Notes under the pieces: model-generated
Databases searched by the model: none
What the model was told of the DNA's origin: nothing
What the model saw: the letters and a program-made list of their open reading frames with translations, nothing else
Shown: piece by piece, positions 7,655-16,011 of the stretch
How positions within the stretch are numbered: position 1 is the stretch's first letter
Layout: each line of letters opens with the position of its first letter
DNA from: Halobacteriovoraceae bacterium
GTDB lineage: Bacteria > Bdellovibrionota > Bacteriovoracia > Bacteriovoracales > Bacteriovoracaceae
DNA length: 64,000 nt
Direction: 5' to 3'
Assembly (NCBI GenBank): GCA_002712005.1
Contig: PASP01000016.1
Coordinates: forward strand, 124,001 to 188,000
Translations under genes and position numbers: made by a program

Positions 7655-10600
7655 CTATATATTTTCTCTATTTAATAGGGACACCAAGACAGAATAACTC
7701 GCGGGCAATACGACGAGTGTTAGTAATGTCGAGGACAAAATTCCACCAATGATGACAGTGGCCAGTGGTCTTTGTACTTCAGCCCCCAATCCCGTCGCCA
7801 TGGCCATAGGTAAAAACCCAAGAACATCAGTTAAAGCAGTCATCATTACGGGTCGAAGCCTTAGAAGAACTCCTCTTTTGATTATATCCAATGAACTTAG
7901 TGAATCTGAGGGATGCTTTTCTTTGAGTTGATTAAAGTTATTAACCAAAACAACTCCATTGAGAACAGCAATTCCAGATAGGGCAATAAAACCAACTCCT
8001 GCAGAAACACTAAAAGGAATATCTTTAATAAAAAGAGCGAGAACTCCCCCCACTAAAGCAAAAGGTACACAAAGAAAAACAAGTAGTGTCTCTCCTACTT
8101 TTTTAAAGGCCATGTAAATCATCAATAGAACAATCACAAGAGCAAGAGGAGCTAGAATCATTAATCTATCCTTAGCTTCATTCAAGTTCTTAAAATTACC
8201 TCCCCACTCCATATAATAGCCACTGGGAAGCTCTATTTTATTCTCTACTCTTTGCTGTGCTTCTCTAATAAAAGACTCTGTGTCTCTACCTCTAGGATTG
8301 ATAAGGATGGCCACTCTTCTCTTCGTTTCTTCACGACTATAGCTGCTATATTTTTCGACAAATTGAATGTCAGCCACTTCTTCAAGAGCGACAGTGGAGC
8401 CTCCACTTAAACCAACAGGCAATAATTTGATCTTACCGATATCTGACCGGTTTTCTTTTTCCATTCGCACAAAAATGGGAAAACGTCTCATTCCTTCATA
8501 AAAGAATCCGACTTTTTCCCCTCCTATTGCGATTCCTACAGCTTGAAGAACTTCATCAGCAGAAACCCCGATCCCTTTGAGTACCTCGTACTTAGGACGA
8601 ACTTCTAAAACAGTCATCTTACCTTTAGCTCCAAGCTCAACATCACCGGCACCGGGGACTTGGGAGATAATTTCAATTATTTCCTGAGCCTTACGAGTTA
8701 AGACATCCTGATCTTCGCCAAAAATTTTCAAGGATACATCAGAGCGAGTTCCCTCCATAAGTTCATTAAATCGCAATTGTATAGGCTGACTTACTAATGT
8801 TCTTTGCCCAGGAGCTAGAAGATTCAACTGAGATATTATATCTTGAACGATTTCTTCTTTTGATCTCAACCCTCCCTTTAACTTTGCTCTTTCTTCTTTA
8901 GGCTTAAGCATAATATAGGAATCTGAAATATTGGGCCCCATAGGATCCATTGAAATTTCAGCTGTTCCTATCCGACTAAAAACATGAGCGACTTCTGGAA
9001 TAGAGAGAATCACTTCTTGAGACTTCTTTTCAAGTATTGCCGAGTGACTAATTCCTACAGAAGCAGGTCGAATCATTTGAACCGCAATGGACCCTTCATT
9101 TAAGGTTGGAAGAAACTCCCCTCCTAATCCCTTAAAAATAAAACCACCAAAAATCAGAATAACTAAAGCACTAACTAAGGTAACTCCTTTGTAACGAAGC
9201 GAGAAATCGAGAAGAGGCGTGTACACTTTTTCAATCACTCTCATTAAAAAAGGCTCTTTGTCCTTAGCAGCCCCACTTAAAAGTAAACTTGCGAGAGCAG
9301 GAACAAAAGTAAAAGAAAGGGCCAAAGCACTACAAAGAGCAAAAATAAAGGTCGCGGCCATAGGTATGAACATCTTCCCCTCTACTCCCACAAAGGCAAA
9401 TATCGGCAAGAATACGACTACTATGATAAGCTCTCCGAATCCAGCTGAACTTCGAATTTCCATTGTTGCTTCAAAAATGGTGTTCTTCACTTCTTCTCGA
9501 GAGAGAGAGCGTTTAAGAGAGCCGGATTTTTCTTGGATATGCCTGACACAATTATCGAGAACAATCACTGCACCATCAACGATGATCCCGAAATCTAGTG
9601 CACCTAAACTTACTAGATTTCCCGAGATTCCATACTTACGCATTAATATAAAAGTTAAAAGTAGTGATGTGGGAATAACAATCGCTGTAATCAGGGCTGC
9701 TCTAAAATTTCCTACAAGAAGAAATAAAATGACAATAACAAGAATTGCACCGTAAATGAGATTGTGCTCAACTGTATCTAAAGTGGCATTAACAAGATCA
9801 GATCGATTATAAAGTACTTCAATCTTATATCCTTCAGGTAGACCTTTTTTTATCTTTTCAATCTGTTGAGAAACCCGAACACTCACTTCTCTAGAGTTCT
9901 CGCCAAGTAACATGAGTGCGGTACCAATGACCACTTCATTTCCATTATATAAGGCAGCTCCTGTACGTAATTCCTCACCGATTCCAACATTGGCCACATC
10001 TGCAATTGAAACCACTTGTAAATTACCAAGAGTCTTTATTGGGATGGCCTTAATTTGCTCAATATTCTCGAAAAGACCACTGGCCTGAACAATAAACTGA
10101 TCAGCTGTCTGTTCAACATATCCACCACTGGTATTTCTGTTGACCTTATGGATCGCTTCAGAAATATCATCAAAGTGAAGACCATAAAGTGCCAATTTTT
10201 GAGGATCAGGTTCAATGTGATACTGCCTTTCGAACCCACCGATGGTATTTACCTCGGCAAGACCTTTTACCGTTAGAAGGCGAGGTTTCACATACCAGTC
10301 TTGAATCGCCCTTATCTCCGTTAATTGCTCTAATCTCTTCGGACCTGTCTCAACATTTTCTGCTTCAATGACATAATGAAATATTTCCCCCAGCCCAGTG
10401 CTCACGGGACCGAGTTTAGGTTCAACATATTCAGGAATTTGGGAAGATGCACTTTGAAGACGCTCGGTAATTAATTGACGGGCGAGATAGATATCCGTCC
10501 CCTCTTCAAAAACTACAGTAACTTGAGACAGACCATAGCGTGACAAGGATCTTACCTGACTCACACCAGGAACCCCATTAAGTGCGGTCTCTAGAGGATA

Positions 10601-10798
10601 AGTTACAGTCCGCTCAACTTCATCGGGAGCACTCCCTGAAACTTGCGTATTAACCTGAACTTGAACATTAGTGATATCAGGTACTGCATCGATGGGTAAC
10701 TTTTTAAAGCTTTCCCAACCAGCAAGTCCTAATATGATTGTAAATAATATAACCGGCCATCGATTATTTATCGAAAATTTAACTATATTTGAAATCAT
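7655..10798 (-). CDS. czcA: CzcA-type heavy-metal RND efflux pump
   Basis: A full-length 1047-aa inner-membrane RND transporter. It opens SINNRWPVILFTIILGLAG...LPIDAVPDITNVQVQVNT, the classic HME-RND start. The membrane-helix-4 signature is LGALDFGIIVDGAVIVLDN, which fits the HME1 class (DFGxxxDGAxxxxEN; Zn/Co/Cd) except that the usual Glu is Asp. The two periplasmic loops and the C-terminal helices are all present. It would export divalent metal by proton antiport together with the adaptor and outer-membrane genes just upstream. It follows the small adaptor gene by 9 nt. Confidence 0.92.
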   Translation of the reverse strand: MISNIVKFSINNRWPVILFTIILGLAGWESFKKLPIDAVPDITNVQVQVNTQVSGSAPDEVERTVTYPLETALNGVPGVSQVRSLSRYGLSQVTVVFEEGTDIYLARQLITERLQSASSQIPEYVEPKLGPVSTGLGEIFHYVIEAENVETGPKRLEQLTEIRAIQDWYVKPRLLTVKGLAEVNTIGGFERQYHIEPDPQKLALYGLHFDDISEAIHKVNRNTSGGYVEQTADQFIVQASGLFENIEQIKAIPIKTLGNLQVVSIADVANVGIGEELRTGAALYNGNEVVIGTALMLLGENSREVSVRVSQQIEKIKKGLPEGYKIEVLYNRSDLVNATLDTVEHNLIYGAILVIVILFLLVGNFRAALITAIVIPTSLLLTFILMRKYGISGNLVSLGALDFGIIVDGAVIVLDNCVRHIQEKSGSLKRSLSREEVKNTIFEATMEIRSSAGFGELIIVVVFLPIFAFVGVEGKMFIPMAATFIFALCSALALSFTFVPALASLLLSGAAKDKEPFLMRVIEKVYTPLLDFSLRYKGVTLVSALVILIFGGFIFKGLGGEFLPTLNEGSIAVQMIRPASVGISHSAILEKKSQEVILSIPEVAHVFSRIGTAEISMDPMGPNISDSYIMLKPKEERAKLKGGLRSKEEIVQDIISQLNLLAPGQRTLVSQPIQLRFNELMEGTRSDVSLKIFGEDQDVLTRKAQEIIEIISQVPGAGDVELGAKGKMTVLEVRPKYEVLKGIGVSADEVLQAVGIAIGGEKVGFFYEGMRRFPIFVRMEKENRSDIGKIKLLPVGLSGGSTVALEEVADIQFVEKYSSYSREETKRRVAILINPRGRDTESFIREAQQRVENKIELPSGYYMEWGGNFKNLNEAKDRLMILAPLALVIVLLMIYMAFKKVGETLLVFLCVPFALVGGVLALFIKDIPFSVSAGVGFIALSGIAVLNGVVLVNNFNQLKEKHPSDSLSSLDIIKRGVLLRLRPVMMTALTDVLGFLPMAMATGLGAEVQRPLATVIIGGILSSTLLTLVVLPASYSVLVSLLNRENI

Positions 10799-10807
10799 AA
10801 TTCTTCC

Positions 10808-11233
10808 TTAGTGGGCGTGTCCTACATTTTCACTTGTAAGATCAGATTCAATCATTCTTAAAAAAACTATGCCTTCAATGGCAATTTCATCACCTGATCG
10901 AATACTCTCTTTCAATTTATGAATCTCAATTCTTTGAATCCAATCCTCTCTTTTGCGATAAAAAAAGGAATGATCTTTAATCTTAACAATGGAATTTCTC
11001 TTAAGCTCTCCCTGAAAGACTTGAAAATGAATTCCTAAATAACTTTTTGTCTTTTCATCGATTTGAAATCCTTTATGTTCATCAAATGCCGTTACTCCTG
11101 ATCCTTCTTTAATCTTCGATTCATGATGATCGCCATGTCCTCCATGTTCACCGTGTCCTCCAGAAGAAAAGGTTGTATTCCCAAGCAGTAAGTACAAAAA
11201 CAAGATTGAATATAATTTTTCTCTAACTTTCAT
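10808..11233 (-). CDS. Short CzcB-like periplasmic adaptor, His-rich
   Basis: A 141-aa secreted protein between czcC and czcA, exactly where CzcB belongs. It has a signal peptide (to about residue 24), a His-rich stretch HGEHGGHGDHH (residues 27-37), and a region resembling the last beta-domain of CzcB adaptors (IRSGDEIAIEGIVFLRMIESDL), ending HAH. The alpha-hairpin and lipoyl domains of a normal ~400-aa adaptor are absent. The start is well supported: AAGGAG precedes the ATG, which overlaps the czcC stop as ATGA. It is therefore a designed short gene, not simply a broken one. It may act as a periplasmic metal chaperone rather than as a tube-forming adaptor. Confidence 0.65.
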   Translation of the reverse strand: MKVREKLYSILFLYLLLGNTTFSSGGHGEHGGHGDHHESKIKEGSGVTAFDEHKGFQIDEKTKSYLGIHFQVFQGELKRNSIVKIKDHSFFYRKREDWIQRIEIHKLKESIRSGDEIAIEGIVFLRMIESDLTSENVGHAH

Positions 11234-12531
11234 ATTTGCTCCTTAAGAATGGCTCCATCAAACTCATAAATATTCCACAAAGAAGAGAGGGCCACTAATT
11301 CTCTTTCATTTCGACTTTTGATATAACTTAGTTTCTGGCGTACAGATTCCAGAAATACAGAACTTGCAATCAGCCCTCGCATATAGAGTTTTTCTATTCG
11401 ATTCTGTCTTTTTTGAAGTTCCTTATTTTTAAGTGTTGCTTTAAGGATACTGACTGTATTTCTATACACATGAAGTTGTTCATTCCTTTCATGACTTTCT
11501 TCGGCTTTTCTAAACTCAACCTCTTTCTGGGATTTTAAATGATTCTCTAATGCTAGTGATTTACCACCGCTATTTTGATTAAGTATAGGAATGGGAAGGG
11601 ACACACTCAATCCTACAAGAGTATTCTTATTAGTAACTCCTTGATCAACCATTAAGGAAGGTCCAACTTTTAAATTAGGCCAAGCCCTAGATCTCTCGAG
11701 CTTCAATTGATTTCTTGCCTGTAGACTCTCTAGCTTTAAGCCCTCTACATAGAGAGAATTTTTACTCTCTGAGCGTTCATCAATTAAGGGCCAGTTATTT
11801 TTAAAACCTGGAATGAATTTTTTGATCTCACCAATCGAATGTCCAGTAGCAATGTGAAAGAAGTGTTCTATTCTTCGTTCTTCTTGATAGAGAACGGCCT
11901 TTTCTACTAAAGCCTCTTCTTTGGCAATCTCAAACAAGGTGAGATCAGCTTCTTGCTCAGCATTGAGTCGAGGCAGATTCTTCAAACGTCTGATCACTTT
12001 CTCAAAAGCCGCTAGAGAATCAGCATTTGCCTTCTCTTCATCTTTTACTTGACGCAACCGATAGAGATTTAGAATAGTCTCCTTCTTCACTTTCGCTTTC
12101 ATTTTTTGCTCAGAGAGTTGAGAATGAGAATAAATACTCTTTGCTAAGTCCTGCCTTGCCTTTTTCTTTCCACCTAATTCAAATTCAAAAAATAGATTAC
12201 TCTCCAGTTCGGAGACTTCCTTTCCTTGTGACTCACCTTGGATATATCTGGTATTGAAGGTGGGATTAGGGACTTGAGAGGCTTGATCAAACAACTTAGA
12301 AGATACTTTGCTCTTTAACTCCTCTCTCTTAACCAACGGATGAAATTGTAAGGCACAGGAAATAATATCATTAACTTGATTGGGTAGCTCACATTCCTAA
12401 TGGGAGCCATGGATATGACAATTTTTTTCTGAGGGATCATGACTTTTTGACTCCTCATTTGAATAGGAGGAATGAATCATTCCCATATAGATAAATAGTG
12501 CGACAAACACACTTTTGTAAAAAAGATTCAT
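11230..12531 (-). pseudogene. czcC: CzcC-like outer-membrane efflux protein interrupted by an amber codon
   Basis: The frame from the ATG at 12531 starts with a signal peptide (MNLFYKSVFVALFIYMG) and reaches a TAG at 12399-12397. The same frame then continues for 388 codons with normal TolC/CzcC features. Just after the stop comes ECELPNQVNDIISCALQFHP, the expected first helix of a CzcC, then helical repeats such as LESLQARNQLKLERSRAWPN and VGPSLMVDQG. The only later start is TTG at 12336, with no ribosome site and no signal peptide. A single base change would restore 433 codons. It may be a recent pseudogene, a readthrough case or a sequencing error. Confidence 0.75.
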
Positions 12532-12581
12532 AGGAAACTCTCTTAGTTTAAGTAAGAAACAAATAATTAAACTTCAATCAA

Positions 12582-12977
12582 TTAAGAAAGAGAGCTTCGA
12601 GGAGGCATTTTATTGGAGTCAAGATGAGGAGAATGATACAGATTTAAATAAAACCATCTCACATCATGAAATGAAATTTTCTTTTGAAAGCGGATTTGGG
12701 GAAGGTGTACAAAGTAGAAGCCTATAGTACATGAGCACAGCCCCTTACAACAATCCCCTTCACCATCTGTACAGCAGTCATTGCAGTCTTCACAGTGGTC
12801 ACACTCATATTGAAGAAAACTTTGAACGATTTCGCCGTTAACATTTTGCTCAATAGAGGCTCCTTCTGATCGCAGCTGTTCAGTGTGATCAGAAACCTTA
12901 TCTATTTCAGCAGCATTAAGCCCGAAACTTAAACAGATAATTGAGGAAAGTAGGAAGGCGATAACCTTAGAACACAT
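12582..12977 (-). CDS. Secreted Cys-cluster protein at the head of the metal-efflux operon
   Basis: A 131-aa protein with a signal peptide (residues 1-23). Nine cysteines fall within residues 59-83 (59, 62, 65, 68, 69, 76, 77, 81, 83), mixed with Asp and His, which looks like a metal-binding cluster. The tail is basic and contains three His (FHDVRW, LYHSPH). It is the first gene of a run with czcC, the short adaptor and czcA, so a periplasmic metal buffer or sensor is a reasonable inference. No known family recognised. Transcription probably starts at the ATG (see 12984-13011). Confidence 0.7.
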   Translation of the reverse strand: MCSKVIAFLLSSIICLSFGLNAAEIDKVSDHTEQLRSEGASIEQNVNGEIVQSFLQYECDHCEDCNDCCTDGEGDCCKGLCSCTIGFYFVHLPQIRFQKKISFHDVRWFYLNLYHSPHLDSNKMPPRSSLS

Positions 12978-12983
12978 AAAGGG

Positions 12984-13011
12984 AGTATAAGCCTAAAAGG
13001 GTTGAAGTCAA
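12984..13011 (-). promoter_or_regulatory. Strong leaderless promoter of the metal-efflux operon
   Basis: On the minus strand a -35 TTGACT (13011-13006), a 16-nt spacer and a -10 TATACT (12989-12984) are followed by CCCTTT and the ATG at 12977. Both hexamers are 5/6 matches to consensus. The 6-nt discriminator places the start of transcription on the A of the ATG. No Shine-Dalgarno is present. Confidence 0.7.
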
Positions 13012-13149
13012 AATTGTAAAATATCATTTTTTGGTTAACTCTCCACAAAAGCAACCTAAGCCACTGATTTCACGAGATCCTCTTCGTCTATTTTCTGAAC
13101 ACCGCTAGAAAGAACTTCACGGTCCCCATCCTTTTCTAACCATATCTCT

Positions 13150-13155
13150 TAAAAT
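13150..13155 (+). promoter_or_regulatory. -10-like hexamer 6 nt before an ATG
   Basis: TAAAAT is followed by AAATTT and the ATG at 13162, with no Shine-Dalgarno. The -35 region is poor. Same spacing as the stronger examples at 406 and 12984. Confidence 0.35.
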
Positions 13156-13161
13156 AAATTT

Positions 13162-14103
13162 ATGAAAATAGCGACTCCTGTAAATCTATTTAAATTAGTT
13201 TCTCTTCCTATATTTATTTTTATGCTCATCAGTTTTCCAGCTTCCGCACAAGAAAACTGTAAAGTCATTAAAGATTACAAACGATGTGATATCGCCCTAG
13301 ATTCGGCAGCTCTTAAAACGACCATTCCAGTCTTTATCTTTCTTCCCCACTTTAATGACCCTACTCTAGAAAGGGAGTATATAGAGGAAGCCCATTCCGT
13401 ACTCTTCTTACATGGAAGGGGTTATGCAAGACAAATGAATGAACCAGGTTCTATGCTAGAACATGCAGACCTAAACCAAGTATTCAAAACATTGCAGTCT
13501 CCTATGATATTCATCGCTCCACAAGACATCGTTGTCCAGGATGATAATCAAAAAATAGGAAATGATTATTGGTTAGGAAATGGCTCTCGAGACTGGGATA
13601 CTTTTTTATCCCATGAATTACCGGAATCCCTTTCCCATTTGAATTTAAATTCTGAACGTCTCAGCGTTTTAGGAATTAGTATGGGGGCTCACGGAGCTTT
13701 GATGTTGGGTTCAAAACATCCTGAACTCATTTCCCATACTCTATCGCTCTCTCCCATTTTTAGATCTTCTTTTGATGAAATTCCAGAAATGGATCGTGAT
13801 ATTTTTCTCCAAAAAGGCTTAGAAAAACTTGAGGAGTTTTCATTTGGAACGAAGCTACTTAATCAAACCGCTCAACTTCCCAAGAGCCTCTATGTAGAAA
13901 TTGACTATCGTGACTTTGGCCTCGACCTAAATCAATTTCCAAATTCAGTAGATGTATGGGGAAGGCTTATTCATGAAAGCTTTAAGCATCCAGGTCAAAG
14001 AGTTAAAATAGTCCAAGAAGGTAGCGGTCATAGTATGAAGTACTGGAAAACAGCGATCAAAGATGCTCTTAGTTGGTTATCTATTCAGGAAAATAAACTT
14101 TAA
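13162..14103 (+). CDS. Secreted alpha/beta-hydrolase (putative esterase)
   Basis: A 313-aa protein with a signal peptide ending in PASAQ (about residue 30). The alpha/beta-hydrolase core shows VLFLHGRGYARQMNEPG (oxyanion region), the nucleophile elbow LGISMGAHGALML (GxSxG), and a late His in VQEGSGHSMKYW. The pattern resembles the esterase-D/putative-esterase family, which cleaves carboxylic esters. It acts in the periplasm or outside the cell. Divergent from the metal operon; convergent with the next gene, 26 nt away. Confidence 0.75.
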   Translation: MKIATPVNLFKLVSLPIFIFMLISFPASAQENCKVIKDYKRCDIALDSAALKTTIPVFIFLPHFNDPTLEREYIEEAHSVLFLHGRGYARQMNEPGSMLEHADLNQVFKTLQSPMIFIAPQDIVVQDDNQKIGNDYWLGNGSRDWDTFLSHELPESLSHLNLNSERLSVLGISMGAHGALMLGSKHPELISHTLSLSPIFRSSFDEIPEMDRDIFLQKGLEKLEEFSFGTKLLNQTAQLPKSLYVEIDYRDFGLDLNQFPNSVDVWGRLIHESFKHPGQRVKIVQEGSGHSMKYWKTAIKDALSWLSIQENKL

Positions 14104-14129
14104 TATAAGTGTCGAATTTAATGGATCAC

Positions 14130-14648
14130 CTAAATACGATAACGTATGACAAAACTAGGATTGAGAAGAATATTTCCCCTTCTATAGTTAATAAACTTAT
14201 CTCTCATCAGACCTTTTAAAGAACGAGAAAAGTCTCTATCATCCATTTCATATTCAGGAAATTGTTTCCAAAGTTTCTTTAATTCGTTATGAAGATCAGT
14301 TTCCCGTTTTCTAAATTTACCTAAACCCCTTAAATGAAAGAGAAGAAATGCTTCTTCGGGATCAAGTTCAAACTGAAGAGCTTGAGTTATCGTCAATAAA
14401 GTTTCACTTCCTAACTTCATTGTATGCTCTTTACCTTTTGAACTTGCAAAGAAGGTTAAACCATCTAGTAACTCACCAAACTTAAATGCTACAGAATAAA
14501 TATTGGGATTATCTTCGCGTTCAATAATCGCCTTCTTAATCGTTTTCCCAATTAATACCTCAAATTTATCCATTGCCGTAAAATCAACATTTTCATAAAT
14601 TTCGGAATAGACTTCATCTAACATAGAACCTTCTTGATTAACGGACAT
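14130..14648 (-). CDS. Hypothetical protein coupled to the DbpA helicase gene
   Basis: I chose the ATG at 14648 (MSVNQEGSMLDEVYSEIYEN), which overlaps the end of the helicase gene by 11 nt; a start at 14720 would overlap it by 83 nt. The 172-aa product is soluble and mostly helical, with an acidic N-terminal half and a basic C-terminal third (SLKGLMRDKFINYRRGN) that looks like a winged-helix or nucleic-acid contact. No family recognised. Being third in a run with two DEAD-box helicases suggests a role in RNA handling, by context only. Confidence 0.6.
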   Translation of the reverse strand: MSVNQEGSMLDEVYSEIYENVDFTAMDKFEVLIGKTIKKAIIEREDNPNIYSVAFKFGELLDGLTFFASSKGKEHTMKLGSETLLTITQALQFELDPEEAFLLFHLRGLGKFRKRETDLHNELKKLWKQFPEYEMDDRDFSRSLKGLMRDKFINYRRGNILLNPSFVIRYRI

Positions 14649-16011
14649 GGCCAACTTTAAATTTTCGATTTTTAATCTTCCCTCTTTCAAGAGACTTGAG
14701 AACATGGTGATACTGATCAAGTTTAATGGCTACATAGCTATAAACGGGAAAAATATTTATTTTTCCAATTGCTTCGAAGTCAATCTTCGCTTCTCCAACA
14801 ATAGCACCTACAATATCTGTGGGTCTCAACTTATCTCTTTTCCCGCCTGATATAAATAATGTTTTCATAAGAGGCTTAATATCATAAGGATGAGACTCAC
14901 AATCATTTATATTTTGCACTTTAAATTCGGCATTTCTAAAATCAGATATCCTATCGAAGAGTTCCTCTTCTTTAGGAATATAGAAACTTACCGCAACTCC
15001 TTTTTCCCCAGCTCTTCCTGTTCGACCAATACGGTGAACGTAAACCTCTGGATCAAAGGGTAAGTCTAAATTGACGACGAGATCTAGTCCTTTGACATCA
15101 ATCCCACGAGCGGCAACATCTGTGGCCACGAGACCATTGATGCTCCCATTTGCAAATCGTGAAAGCACAGAAGTTCGGTCCCTTTGATCTAAATCACCAT
15201 GAATGGGCTCGACTTCAATCCCCTCTCTAGCAAGCTCTCTTGCAACGGAATCTGAAATGACCTTTGTTTTACAAAAAATTATGAATTGTTGCGGCTGATA
15301 TTCACCTAAAACAGTGAGTAGAGCACTTGTTTTTTCCTTGTGGTCATCTAAGCGGAAAAAAACTTCTTCAATAAGATCTTTTTCAGAAACCTCTTCTTGA
15401 ACATGAATAACATCATCTCTTTGAATTTGCTGACTAAGCTCTTTAATATTGTCAGGAAAAGTTGCTGAAAAGAGTAAAGTTTGATGCTCTCTTGGAAGAT
15501 AATCCGTTATTTCTTCAATATCTTCAATGAATCCCATATCTAACATTCGATCGGCTTCATCTAAGACATAGGTTTCAACGAATTCGAGATTCAATACTTT
15601 ACGATTAAGGAGCTTACGTACTCTTCCAGTTGTTCCAACAACAATATGGGCACCGTGGGCCAAAGATCTTTCTTGCTGATACTCAGACTTTCCACCTGTT
15701 ATCGTTAGGACTTTGATATTAGGAATCAAGCGCCCGATTTTTCTCAATTCAGTTGCCACTTGTTCCGCCAACTCTCGCGTGGGACAAAGCACAAGGGATT
15801 GGGGCCTTGTGTTCTTAACTTTTATCTTATTAAGAATTCCAAGACCAAAGGCAAGAGTTTTACCACTTCCAGTTTCAGCTTGGGCGATCATATCTTTATC
15901 ATTCAACAGATGAGGTAAGCTCGACTTTTGAATCGGAGTCATTAAAGTAAAGTTCAACTCCCCTAGGTTTTTAACAAGTCTAGGATCTAGAGCTAATTCA
16001 TTAAAGCTCAT
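14638..16011 (-). CDS. dbpA: DEAD-box RNA helicase, DbpA type
   Basis: A 457-aa ATP-dependent RNA helicase with Q motif (TPIQKSSLPH), Walker A AETGSGKT, PTRELAEQ, DEAD, SAT, and HRIGRTGRAG. The C-terminal ~75 residues (LRPTDIVGAIVGEAKIDFEA, IGKINIFPVYSYVAI) match the DbpA RNA-binding domain, which targets hairpin 92 of 23S rRNA during 50S assembly. The ATG at 16011 overlaps the stop of the upstream helicase gene as TGATG, so translation is likely coupled. Confidence 0.88.
   Translation of the reverse strand: MSFNELALDPRLVKNLGELNFTLMTPIQKSSLPHLLNDKDMIAQAETGSGKTLAFGLGILNKIKVKNTRPQSLVLCPTRELAEQVATELRKIGRLIPNIKVLTITGGKSEYQQERSLAHGAHIVVGTTGRVRKLLNRKVLNLEFVETYVLDEADRMLDMGFIEDIEEITDYLPREHQTLLFSATFPDNIKELSQQIQRDDVIHVQEEVSEKDLIEEVFFRLDDHKEKTSALLTVLGEYQPQQFIIFCKTKVISDSVARELAREGIEVEPIHGDLDQRDRTSVLSRFANGSINGLVATDVAARGIDVKGLDLVVNLDLPFDPEVYVHRIGRTGRAGEKGVAVSFYIPKEEELFDRISDFRNAEFKVQNINDCESHPYDIKPLMKTLFISGGKRDKLRPTDIVGAIVGEAKIDFEAIGKINIFPVYSYVAIKLDQYHHVLKSLERGKIKNRKFKVGHVR

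Noticed and set aside
9219-9755. 178-codon plus-strand frame inside czcA
   Set aside because: Lies wholly within the conserved RND pump on the other strand; composition is that of a complementary-strand shadow.
12397-12399. Amber codon as pyrrolysine or selenocysteine site
   Set aside because: No pyl genes are visible, selenocysteine uses TGA, and czcC proteins need neither residue; a mutation is simpler.
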